From: Hysterium pulicare CBS 123377
Lineage: Eukaryota > Ascomycota > Dothideomycetes > Hysteriales > Hysteriaceae
Direction: 5' to 3'
Length of the DNA stretch: 64,000 nucleotides
Assembly (NCBI GenBank): GCA_000467715.1
Contig: AJFK01000206.1
Coordinates: 88,799 to 152,798 of the forward strand
The notes beneath the pieces were generated by a model. It was not told the DNA's origin, searched no databases, and was given only the letters and a program-made list of their open reading frames with translations. Of the stretch, positions 1-9,359 are shown piece by piece. How positions within the stretch are numbered: the first letter of the stretch is position 1; every line of letters begins with the position of its first letter. Position numbers and translations under genes: made by a program.

Positions 1-214
1 ATGGCCACAATATAAATTCGCAGCCTCACATGGACACCGCCACAACTTGCCCCGCCATTCGGAGCTAGCACAGACCCATTAATTTCTGTGCCTGACTCAA
101 GCGACAGTCCACTGAACCGCATCCCAAACCAGATGAGTCTTTCTCTCTCACCCGTTGCATAAATTCCACTCCTCTCAATTTACCACCGAGCTTTGATTTC
201 GAATAGCTGCTATC

Positions 215-2107
215 ATGTTGGACATGTGAGTAGTATAGAACTCCATTGGCACTGCGAACAATTTCTGACCATGGCGGGGCACACAGAAACGACTTCATCG
301 CCGAGCGCGGCGGCGACCCAGAAAAGATTCGAGCCAGCCAGCGCAAGAGATACGCGAAAGTAGAGGCTGTAGACGAGATCATCAAGGACTTCGAAGACCA
401 CAGACAAACCCAATATGCCGCCACACAAATTGGTTCTCAAATGAACGCCATCCAGAAAGAAATCGGAGCTAAGAAGAAGGCGAAACAGAATGCAGACGAT
501 CTGATGAAACAACGGGTGGAGCTCATGGAGCAGAAGAAGAAGAAAGAGGAGGAGGCACAGGAGAAATTGGTGAAGCTGATGATCAAGGTGAAGAGTGTGG
601 GGAATTATGTGCACGAGAAGGTGCCCGTTAGTGATGATGAGGCCAATAATGAGATTATGAAGAAGTGGGCGCCGGAGGGGAAAGAAGTGAAGCCATTGGA
701 AGGAGGGTTACCACATCATGGGGTCTTGACGAGGCTGGATGGCTTCGATTCGGAGCGTGGAGTTAAGATTGTGGGGCATAGAGGCTATTGCTTAACGGGA
801 TACGGCCTCTTCCTCAACCTCGCCCTGATCAACTACGGTCTTGAGTTTCTCTTCAACAAGGGATACACGCCAAATCAGCCTCCGTACTTCATGCTCCGGG
901 ATCAGATGGCCAAGACTGCCCAACTCTCTGATTTCGACGATGAGCTATACAAGGTTACCGAGTCGAAGGATAGGCCTGAGACGGATAAATATTTAATTGC
1001 TACCTCGGAGCAGCCTATCAGTGCGCTACATTCGGAAGAGTGGTTGGGGGAGAAGGATCTACCTATCAAATATGCGGGGTACTCGACGAATTTCCGAAAG
1101 GAGGCTGGAAGTCATGGGAAAGATGCTTGGGGTATCTTCCGGATACATCAATTTGAAAAGGTTGAGCAGTTTCTAAGTATGTGGTTCTTCCTCTCCTGTA
1201 TGCGGATCTTGGCTGATTGGTATGTCTAGTCACAAAACCGGAAGAGTCGTGGCAGGCGTTTGAGGACATGATCGCAACTTCGGAGGGTAGGTCTCGCTCG
1301 TTGATACTGTGGTCTTGAACTTCGACTGATGTTTGCTTCAGAGTTCTACCAGAGCCTCGGACTCTCGTATCAAATCGTTGGAATTGCGAGTGGAGCACTG
1401 AGTATGTTACCTGTTGACATTCGACATGGTGCCGGATGTTAATGTTGTCTAGATAACGCCGCCTCAAGAAAGTGCGATCTAGAAGCTTGGTAAGCTTTAC
1501 CTGCGCATTTGCAGCATCTGTTCAATTTTCTTACTCCGATGTAGGTTCCCAGTGACAGGAGGCGGCGAATACAAGGAGCTCGTCTCTTGCAGCAATTGCA
1601 CAGACTACCAGACTCGAGAGCTTGAGGTATATTTCGTCCTTTGTAAACTTAAAGATCAAAAGAGCACAGCTAAAATCTCTTAGATACGATTTGGCGTGAA
1701 GAAGCAAACGTCAACCCGCAAAGATTACGTTCACGCTCTCAATGGCACATGTATGTATAACCAACAACCCCTTTCTGTTTTTAGTGAGTCATACTGACTC
1801 TCCACTTGCAGTGTGTGCAACAGAACGAACACGTACGTTTCCACCCGGTCCCCTACCGGAATCTATTAGATTCCCTTACTTGGCATGCACTAATTCCGAG
1901 CTACAGTATGTTGTCTGCTTGAAAACTACCAGACACCAGAAGGCATAAACGTACCGAAGGTACTTCAGAAGGTAGATTTTCTCTACTAACCATACTCTCT
2001 GTAAATTTCTTCTGACATGTCGAAAGTATATCCCTGGTCAACCCGAATTCCTTCCCTTCGTGAAAGAATGGAAACAAGAGAAGGCGTTGCCTGATAGAAC
2101 GAAATAA
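215..2107 (+). CDS. SES1: Seryl-tRNA synthetase, cytosolic
   Basis: Charges tRNA-Ser with serine in the cytosol. Ten exons: 215-225, 287-1176, 1230-1286, 1342-1401, 1453-1489, 1545-1626, 1684-1750, 1812-1832, 1907-1971, 2027-2107; every phase joins and gives 456 aa, normal for fungal SerRS. The first exon is only 11 nt (MLD plus part of I) and splices to give MLDINDFIAERGGDPEKIR, the usual SerRS N-terminus, which fixes the start. A long helical, Lys/Glu-rich arm (about residues 40-110) is the tRNA-binding coiled coil. Class II motif 2 is FRKEAGSHGKDAWGIFR and motif 3 lies around NGTLCATERTLCCLLENYQ, which crosses the 21-nt exon 8. The protein ends with a basic EWKQEKALPDRTK. It converges on the F-box-like gene at 2560. 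Confidence 0.96.
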
Positions 2108-2559
2108 GCGGAATATAGAATGGACTAGCCTTCAAGATTTCACGAAACGAAAAAAAGGGTCTTAAGTGTTATTAGATGCCCTTATGAGATCGACATGACT
2201 TGGTTTGATGAAGGGGAATATGGGCATGTAGGACTTCGGGAAAGGCAGGCTCAGTACTTGGTAGATATCGCCCCTATCCAAAACATTCAAAAGCGCTACC
2301 AGCTTTTCCTCTAAAAACCTGTTCGCATAAGCATTTGTGTCTGGGTGTTGCTTCTTCTGAGTGATACCGTGCTAGGAGATGTTTGCTAAGAGTGTACGTT
2401 TTAAATGTCGTGAAATATAACCGTATGCAACCAGAGTGAATTCATTAAATGCATATACCTACCGACTCAGTCACGTATCTGCCCTAATCAACATTCACGA
2501 TTAGGGGCTGATTCGCATACGCGTTGCATCTTGGGGTATGTATAATCCAATTTTATCCA
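2108..2559. other. Intergenic, convergent 3' ends
   Basis: Space between the ends of the SerRS gene and the opposing F-box-like gene. I see no ORF or RNA gene; it presumably holds both 3' UTRs. Confidence 0.6.
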
Positions 2560-3435
2560 TCATACTTGCACGAACTGCACTTCCGGCCCCAGTCCCTCGT
2601 CGGTGACAAACGATCTCAGGAAATTCTTTCGACAACGCTCTACTTCCTCTAGCGAACTAAGCCCATGATGACTAGCAAGGATCCGAATCTCCATCTTCTT
2701 CGTCTTGATCTTGACCGGGTTAGGGTCTTCCTCATCATCTGCGACATACCAATTAGTGATGGACTCATCATCACACTCCCCATCCATGAGAATCGTAAGT
2801 TCCTCTAGATTCTCGAAACCCAGCTCAGGAAGACTTTGCAACCACCCCAAAGGTCCCTTTTCCCTCCCCTTTCCAGCGGCCGACGGCCACTCCCTGTGAT
2901 ACGGCGGATGCTCTTCCATGTCGTTGTCGCACAACGGACACACCCTCGCGATCTGCAGAGACCGGATCTTGGGCCGATACTTGCGCGGCGGCAACTCTAC
3001 GTACATACGTGACGGCGTCGCCATGCTCGGATTGGGCGTCGCGACCGTCGCCCCTTCAACGACGGTTCCGGAACCTCGTCGCATGCTGGGACCCCAGGAC
3101 TCCTCGACTCGCACGCGAAACGTGTTCACTTCGTAGAACAGCGGGACGAGATATTTCATCAGGACCCGGTTGCCGAGGAAGTCGTCGCGGTCCCATTCGT
3201 CGGCCGGTGCGAGGAAGTGCAGCAGTGGGTGGATGTAGTAGTGGGATATGGGGGAGTCGGGGCTTGAGATTCCCTTTGGGGATGTGACGAAGTGGCGGAG
3301 GATGCTCTCGAGGAGTTCGGGGGTTAGGTCTAGAAGGGGGAATATGTGTGGGTTGCGGGGAATGGGGGGTTTAGGAGATGGGATGGTAGATGGATGAGTG
3401 GGTGGAGTGGGGCTGCTTTCTTTGCTGGTTGGCAT
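2560..3435 (-). CDS. F-box-like hypothetical protein
   Basis: Single-exon ORF of 291 aa from an ATG. A Pro/Ser/Thr-rich N-terminus of about 30 residues leads into FPLLDLTPELLESILRHF, which resembles the first helices of a fungal F-box. A conserved-looking stretch VLMKYLVPLFYEVNTFRVRVEESWGPS follows, the pattern of the large fungal families that carry an F-box-like head and an unannotated C-terminal domain. A CPLCDNDMEEH segment has a Cys pair, too little to call a zinc site. F-box proteins usually recruit substrates to SCF ubiquitin ligases; whether this one does cannot be told from sequence. It converges on the SerRS gene. Confidence 0.6.
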   Translation of the reverse strand: MPTSKESSPTPPTHPSTIPSPKPPIPRNPHIFPLLDLTPELLESILRHFVTSPKGISSPDSPISHYYIHPLLHFLAPADEWDRDDFLGNRVLMKYLVPLFYEVNTFRVRVEESWGPSMRRGSGTVVEGATVATPNPSMATPSRMYVELPPRKYRPKIRSLQIARVCPLCDNDMEEHPPYHREWPSAAGKGREKGPLGWLQSLPELGFENLEELTILMDGECDDESITNWYVADDEEDPNPVKIKTKKMEIRILASHHGLSSLEEVERCRKNFLRSFVTDEGLGPEVQFVQV

Positions 3436-4254
3436 TTTTGGTGGCGATGTTGTCTGGTGTTTGATTTCTGGTGATACGCGGGTTTCTTCTCCGGTGTTGG
3501 GGTACTCTTTTCCCCTGGTAATTTGTTACCTTGGAGACTTTTTCCTTCTACGATATACCTACCGAGAACGGATGTGATGAAGTGTTTGTTGATGAGTAGT
3601 CTCCAATCTCGTGCGTATCTTAGTTTGGTAGGACACAGAAGGAGAAAGGGGACAGTAAATGTAAGATCATGACACGCTATCATTTGGGATCATGACACTT
3701 TATAAAGTGTCACTTAGGGGCCATCATGTTATCGGGATTGTTTCAAGTGAACGCTAGTTTCATATTGACAACGTGGCAGTTTATTTGTTACTCTCAGCTC
3801 CAACCACCGCAGACCAGAGTAGGTATTTATTGATGGTATGATGGATGCAGGTGGTGTTGAAAGGTGTCAAGCCAGCTGAGTATTTGAAAATGACCGCTAG
3901 TACACAATGGGTTACCGTCAGATCGAAGCTAAACCATTCACGGATCAGTTCATCCACCTCTCAGGCTTTGACGAATATTGCGCCTTGTACCTTTCTATGA
4001 CCTCAAACATATCTCTCTTTGAATTCTTATTTGAATGATTCCGCCTGCTATATCTGTTAGAGCAAAATGTCTCTCCGCTCATTCTAACAGACCTACACCT
4101 CACCGACATAGGTGTACACCTCTGAGGTCTTGAAGTATATGCAACCAAGAACTTGCTCTGAGTAACCAGCCTTCTCTTACGAAGAGCCAAACTTTGCCTT
4201 CCAAGTGCGAATTCTACCAGCACATGCACGCCCCGCCGGCTGCCACAGTCTAGA
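3436..4254. other. Intergenic with a perfect palindrome
   Basis: No supportable gene. It holds the upstream region of the F-box-like gene, a direct repeat of GATCATGACAC (near 3665 and 3689) and the palindrome listed separately. A minus-strand open frame at 3945-4265 starts on a non-ATG codon and resembles nothing I know. Confidence 0.5.
3693..3712. repeat. Perfect 20-bp palindrome
   Basis: The half-site TGACACTTTA is followed directly by its exact reverse complement, centred on a TATA core. It lies about 260 bp upstream of the F-box-like gene's ATG. It could be a dimeric-factor site or a footprint of repeat DNA; function unknown. Confidence 0.7.
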
Positions 4255-5073
4255 ATGCGCCACACCGGTTGCGATGCTGAATCGAACAGGCATCAGCCAC
4301 TCACATTCGAAGCTGGTTCAAGCACCTAAGCAACCACTCCACTTCAATTTCTCGGCTTACCCAAAGAGCTTCGGTTAATGGTGTATGAATGCTTACACCA
4401 AGCTACTAGATGCCCACCAAATTCCGTTGAATATCCTAGATTTGTACTGGTAGAGAAGACCATCGAAACGGCAATTCTTCAGACATGCCGGCTTCTCTAC
4501 TCCGAGGCTTCAACAATCCTTGAACGCATCCAACAATCTATCGCAATACCTCGACTTGCCATACCAGGGGACGCGATAGATGAGGGGTCGTCGATTCGAC
4601 TAGCCGAGGACTTCTTCTATTGTATTGTACGCGAGAATGATCCAAGAAAAGTTTTCTTTCCCCATCTAGCACCACAGATGTGTCGCGCCACCAAATCGAT
4701 AAAGAGCCACTCGAAAATGGAAATAGCACTATGCTTGCTGCCTAATAGCGTCCCACGCATCAGTGATAATCGAAAACGAGAGATTATTCGCTTTGTATCA
4801 GACTTCGCCTTGAGGCTCTTCTATCCTCGTACCGGCTACTTTGCCAAGGACAAAGATCTTGAGCTCAACTTCGCATATTATGGCCTATTCATTAGAAGGC
4901 TGAAGCATGAATTCAAAGTGGCCACTAGGAAAGCAAAGCGTTGGGGTATTGATACTGTGACTGGCGTTGAGGGGACTTCAGCGGTCGATTGGGAAAAGGA
5001 TTGGGGGATTGCTGAATTGGATCGGTTGTTTGGCATTCGGAGAGCTTTCGGGGAGCGGACTAGAGTACCGTAA
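4255..5073 (+). pseudogene. LPKE-RLMVYE family copy 1, interrupted by a stop
   Basis: First of three local copies of a protein family with an F-box/2EXR-like head. An ATG at 4255 opens a frame containing TFEAGSST, then a TAA at 4327-4329, then without any shift the family motif QFLGLPKELRLMVYEC and an open frame to 5073. The rest carries the shared TAILQTCRLLYSEA block and the shared C-terminus GVEGTSAVDWEKDWGIAEL. Either a nonsense mutation has broken the copy, or translation starts at the ATG inside the motif (4378, 231 aa) and loses its first half, or an unseen upstream exon splices in near 4330. I favour decay, because copy 3 is also damaged at the N-terminus. The family's function is unknown to me. 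Confidence 0.6.
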
Positions 5074-5756
5074 TAGGGTCTCGATCAAGGAGATATCGCA
5101 ATTTGCTGGAAGCATACAAAATTGTAAGAAACGTGTCCTCTGAACCCTTTATCCTTAGATCTAGAGCAATAAGTCATCTTCAGAAGACCTTCATGAAATG
5201 TGCATATTGAATTTGTGAGAATGTATAGGCATGTCTGAAGTAGTTCTGAAACGCTCTGCTGGGCTTTCCAACAATGATTGAATACTTGCGGTGAATCTCC
5301 ACCGCTGATTTGGAGCGGTGTAGTGAGTGAAACATTCCGGTTTTCCTCACTCAAGGACATCAGGTGAACCGTGAGAGCATTCACTTAGCGAGGGACAACC
5401 CTAACGCACTCTGCCTGTATTCCTATCGACAACACCAGGGTAGAAGTACCCGCATTCAGCTCAGCTCTACTAAGTTTCGATTCCTGCTACGTCGAGTTGA
5501 CCCATCATTCTCTCATGATATTGGCAGCTTCATGCCAGTGTAGTGAACGATAATTTTCTCTTCATTCATTCAAGGTATGATACTCGCAAACTTCAGGTCA
5601 CGTCAGCTAAGACTCGATAGGTGCCTACTCATACCCAACGCACTCCTACTATGCTGATATCGAATTAGTAGAGTTGCCGTCCTTCTCTTCTACTTGACCA
5701 ATTTCAACACCCTATCACTCTGGGCTTGCCGATCACTCCCTCCACGTTTATTCGGC
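5074..5756. other. Intergenic
   Basis: Separates copies 1 and 2 of the LPKE-RLMVYE family. No gene seen. The frame of copy 2 is open upstream of its first ATG but only from non-ATG codons. Confidence 0.5.
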
Positions 5757-6596
5757 ATGGTGGAAAATTTGAAGCTACAACTCAAGCCCTTTCTCCGGTA
5801 TCTTCAGAAGATCTGCTCTCATATGAAAATACGCAAAGCAAAGTCGTCGGGCCAGCCAATGCGATTCGACTTCCTCCGCCTGCCGAAAGAGATTCGTCTC
5901 ATGGTGTATGAGCGCTTACCGCGGAAGACTGTCCATGTCAAGTTGCACGCATACGTGGAATGGAAGGACCGCGTGCGGGTCGTGCTAATCCTAGTTCGAC
6001 AACATCTGGACACATCAATCCTACAAACTTGCCGGCTCATCCACGATGAAGCACTGCCCATCATGGGGTCAATCAACGAAAGTCTCAATTCCCCAACTCG
6101 ACTGATCTCCGCAATCGACCGAGTTGACCGCGGAGACTGGATGGTTAGGATGGCTCCACTATTCCACGAATATGCGCTACGCTATTCAAGGGGCTTTTCC
6201 ACACAGCCAGGATATGAATCACTTTTCTGTCAACAGGTCCACGATGCTATCAGGCGCCACCCTCAAGTGGAGGTTGGACTATACATCGCTCCAATCACGG
6301 AGAAGGAACGATGCCTTTCTAGCAACTTGTCATACGTAGCCCTGAGAGTAAGAAACGTTATTTCTCGTGTTTTGCATGACAACGGCAGTCTTGAGGATAT
6401 GAAACTACAAAACATCACAATTGCTATCCAAGGCCTTGACATTTCGAAATTTGGCGAGCATGATTTGCGTTTCATGGAATTGAAAGGGTTGAGGAGACTA
6501 GGCGTCACAGTTGTGGGCGTGGAAGGAACTCCGAAGGTGAATTGGGAAGAGGATTGGGGTGTGGCTGACTTGGGATCACTGGGATGGGATGCCTGA
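5757..6596 (+). CDS. LPKE-RLMVYE family protein, copy 2 (most intact)
   Basis: Single-exon frame of 279 aa from the first in-frame ATG at 5757. Family landmarks in order: FDFLRLPKEIRLMVYERLPR (about residues 39-58), TSILQTCRLIHDEALPIM, a variable helical middle with KLQNITIAIQGLDISKFGEHD, and the C-terminus VVGVEGTPKVNWEEDWGVADL followed by GSLGWDA. The head resembles the fungal 2EXR/F-box-like motif (LPxEIRxMVYE), found in very large families in filamentous ascomycetes with no known biochemical role. The first 35 residues are uncertain: a neighbouring frame there reads KFEATTQALSPVSSEDLLS, echoing TFEAGSS of copy 1, so even this copy may have a shifted N-terminus. Confidence 0.6.
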   Translation: MVENLKLQLKPFLRYLQKICSHMKIRKAKSSGQPMRFDFLRLPKEIRLMVYERLPRKTVHVKLHAYVEWKDRVRVVLILVRQHLDTSILQTCRLIHDEALPIMGSINESLNSPTRLISAIDRVDRGDWMVRMAPLFHEYALRYSRGFSTQPGYESLFCQQVHDAIRRHPQVEVGLYIAPITEKERCLSSNLSYVALRVRNVISRVLHDNGSLEDMKLQNITIAIQGLDISKFGEHDLRFMELKGLRRLGVTVVGVEGTPKVNWEEDWGVADLGSLGWDA

Positions 6597-7254
6597 CATT
6601 GATCGATTGAAGAAAGACCGTGGAGATACTCGATGTTTGACATGAACTCTCAGTCGTCTTCTCTGTTTCACCATCAAATCCAGGCTAGAAGCGATGGACG
6701 CATCATACTGCGCCATTGTAGCCATTGTCCCAAAAGATTCGAGGGACGATCTAAGTATTTTGCTCCGAAAACTCACGGAATAGATTAAAACTACTTTGTT
6801 GGCTCGGAATTGCACCTTCTGCGATTGCCTAGAGTTCTTAACCCGGATTGGGCAAACAAGGGAGTTTTAATTGGCGTTGATGGATTAGTATCTACGTCGC
6901 GGAAAGAAATATATGCTGAGTGAACAATCACAAACCATAGGACCCCCGTTGAGGCTCACAGCCCAAGCTCGTGGATCTGAAGGCATGTAGATGATATTTA
7001 CCTTCATTCCTATAGATCCCGCTTCCAAAAGAGCCCATCTCACCCTATGCATGATGTCGTCCTTCGGCGGTCGGAGGTGGCAAGGATGTTCGCAGCTTGC
7101 CCCTCCAGGCTCCCACCTCCACTGTGAAGAATCGGGGTAAATACTGTACTTCTCGCGGGCACATATTACCCTCGACACTTCTGGACCTAAGCAGTCTTAT
7201 ATCGTGAAATGAGATATCACGGATTTATAAGAATACTCACCCTCGGTTCTCAAC
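6597..7254. other. Intergenic
   Basis: Between family copy 2 and the broken methyltransferase. Only short open frames on either strand, none supportable. Confidence 0.5.
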
Positions 7255-8644
7255 ATGGCGTCACTGGTTGAGTTGGCTCATAAGATCCTTGTCAATGCTG
7301 AGTTAAATGACAAGTCCTTGAGCCACAAACCTACGAATGAGAACGACGCGGACTCAAGCTCATATGAACAGCCAGCCCAGAAACTACGTCTAGAAACAGA
7401 AAAGGCCAGAGTCGAGCTTATCGATGCGACTCAGAAGTTGAAGTGGCAGGTTTAAGGTCCCGAAAACTCTCTGTTTGAGATGCTATAGAGCGAACGTAAT
7501 AGAGGGTCTTATTTTCAGGTTGCTGGTTCTGTGCTAAACTAGGGAATAGGTCACAGATATTCTCTTACTCAACTCAATTTACAAGCTCAGACTTCCTCAC
7601 TACGTACCACTCGAAGGATCCCTTCCATACGGCACAAACGCACGATCTAGTGGATCGATGAACGTATCCTCATTCGACTTTACCGCTACGCAATGGGAAA
7701 CAACATTTTTACCGAGCCAGAACCTGGCCACGTTTCGCACACGCCCCATTTCGGCCATGCTCGTCACAGACTCAGATGTCTTTGATTCCATGGGTATGAT
7801 CCTAGAGGAAATGGGGTCTGGAACTACCAGGGCCTTGGAAGCATTAGTCAGATTCCCCAATTCAGAGGAGCCGCATCAGACGGGGTACAACATCGCCAAC
7901 GACACCGATCTCCCGTTATACCAGTTCATGGCCGAGAATCCAGATCGGGCGCGTCGTTTTGGTGCAGGCATGAGATTCTTCACAAAGGGTAACAACTATG
8001 ATGTCAAATATCTCCTCCAGTCTTTCCCGTGGCATGCTTATGATCGATCTGACTTCGCCGTGGTTGATGTCGGCGGAGGACAGGGGGCTGTAAGCATTAA
8101 GATTGCAGCTGCCACAAAACACATGCGATTCATTGTTCAAGACTTGGAAGGCACCGTCGAGGTGGGCAGGGCACTGCTTCCCTCGGAGCTGAAAGGCAGA
8201 GTGGACTTCATGAAGCACGATTTCTTTCAAGAACAAGTCGTTAAGCATGCCGATGTCTACTTCTTCAGGTGGATTTGCCACAACTGGAGTGACAAATACT
8301 GCATTGAGATCTTGCGCAATCTCGTACCATCCTTGAAAGCTGGAGCTAGGGTTTTGATATATGAACATCTGTTGGAAGATGGCCCAGGTACTAGATTGAG
8401 TGAGAAAGGAACGAGGTGAGATACAGCCCCCTCTGCAGGATGTTCTTGGTTTCTTTCAGAAAGACAAGCTAAGTTCTGTAGATATCTAGATTTGACGTTG
8501 CTGAGCGTTTGCAACAGCTGTGTGCGGACAGAGTCTGGCTGGCGGAACTTGTTTGCAGTGGTTGACACCAGGTTTGACTTCAGAGGCGCCAAGCGAGTTC
8601 CAGGAAGCTCAATGAGTCTGATTGAAGCTGTATGGAAGGGATAA
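7255..8644 (+). pseudogene. Broken SAM-dependent O-methyltransferase
   Basis: Clear remnant of a fungal class-II-like O-methyltransferase of the secondary-metabolism type. The N-terminus MASLVELAHKILVNAELND to ELIDATQKLKWQV (7255-7452) runs into TAA at 7453, and the frame continues GPENSLFEML before a second stop at 7486. Matching blocks then hop frames: PHYVPLEGSLPYGT, IDERILIRLYRYAMGNNIF with TEPEPGHVSHT, then ISAMLVTDSDVFDSMGMILE and the rest, implying shifts before about 7577, near 7650 and near 7740. The catalytic half is well kept: FAVVDVGGGQGAVSI (SAM site), FIVQDL, FFRWICHNWSDKY with the catalytic-type His. The last intron (8416-8481) still splices into LDLTLLSVCNS and ends GSSMSLIEAVWKG at 8642-8644. 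Too many lesions for splicing alone; it sits next to an intact GMC oxidase. Confidence 0.85.
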
Positions 8645-9359
8645 CTTACCGAGTGGACAGATTGTGGGCATAGCGTACGCCAATCAGTTTACTATCTATT
8701 CGGTTCGATAGAAAATGATTCAGAGACGCCCATGCAGGTGAGGTCTGCTCTAGTCCGATTGTAAGGTTCAGAGTATAATGCATACTGTGGTTGACAGCAT
8801 AGCTCTGACGATGTGATGATGCCATTACTCAGTTGTGTCTGTCAGATGCTAAAACCGAATTTCCTCCGAGGTAGGGCCAGGCGAACGCTAGGATTTCGGG
8901 GGAGTTTATAAGCGGAATATGGAAATCTTTCTAATGAGAAGAGTTGTATTGCTAGGACTGATGATGAAGGCGGAGGGTTTGCAGTGGGTATAAACCAATT
9001 GGTGGTACCTATATCGGGTACCACACCTTGCGGGAGGGCATGATTGGGTGGTTCGTTTACGCTAGCTCACTTTTAAACATTGAGAGCTGCGCCCCTTTGC
9101 CCACTTATCGAATATAAATCCAGCCCGGGAGCTTTTGTAACTCCAAACGCTCACAACAATCGGGAATCTTATCTGACTTCGCCCCTTAAGAAGAAGTTTC
9201 TTCTTCTGCATCTCCCGTTTGTCAGGCTTACTCACTGTCACGTGAGCTTATATAAGACTCTTCAACTCTCCTTAAAGCCCTTAGGACTTCATCTTATTCT
9301 ACATCCAAGTACCATCAAGCTACTATCAAATCCCCTCTCAACCAAGGTTTAAATATACA
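8645..9359. other. Intergenic, promoter of the GMC gene
   Basis: No gene supported. A TATA-like TATATAAG at 9249-9256 lies about 105 bp upstream of the GMC start. A short open frame at 9080-9352 does not start on ATG and looks like leader sequence. Confidence 0.5.

Noticed and set aside
65-614. Minus-strand frames over the start of the SerRS gene
   Set aside because: Antisense shadows of the SerRS coding sequence.
3945-4265. 106-codon minus-strand frame upstream of family copy 1
   Set aside because: Starts on a non-ATG codon and overlaps the start region of copy 1; no family.
9080-9352. 90-codon frame upstream of the GMC gene
   Set aside because: Does not start on ATG and overlaps the TATA and leader region; composition is not protein-like.
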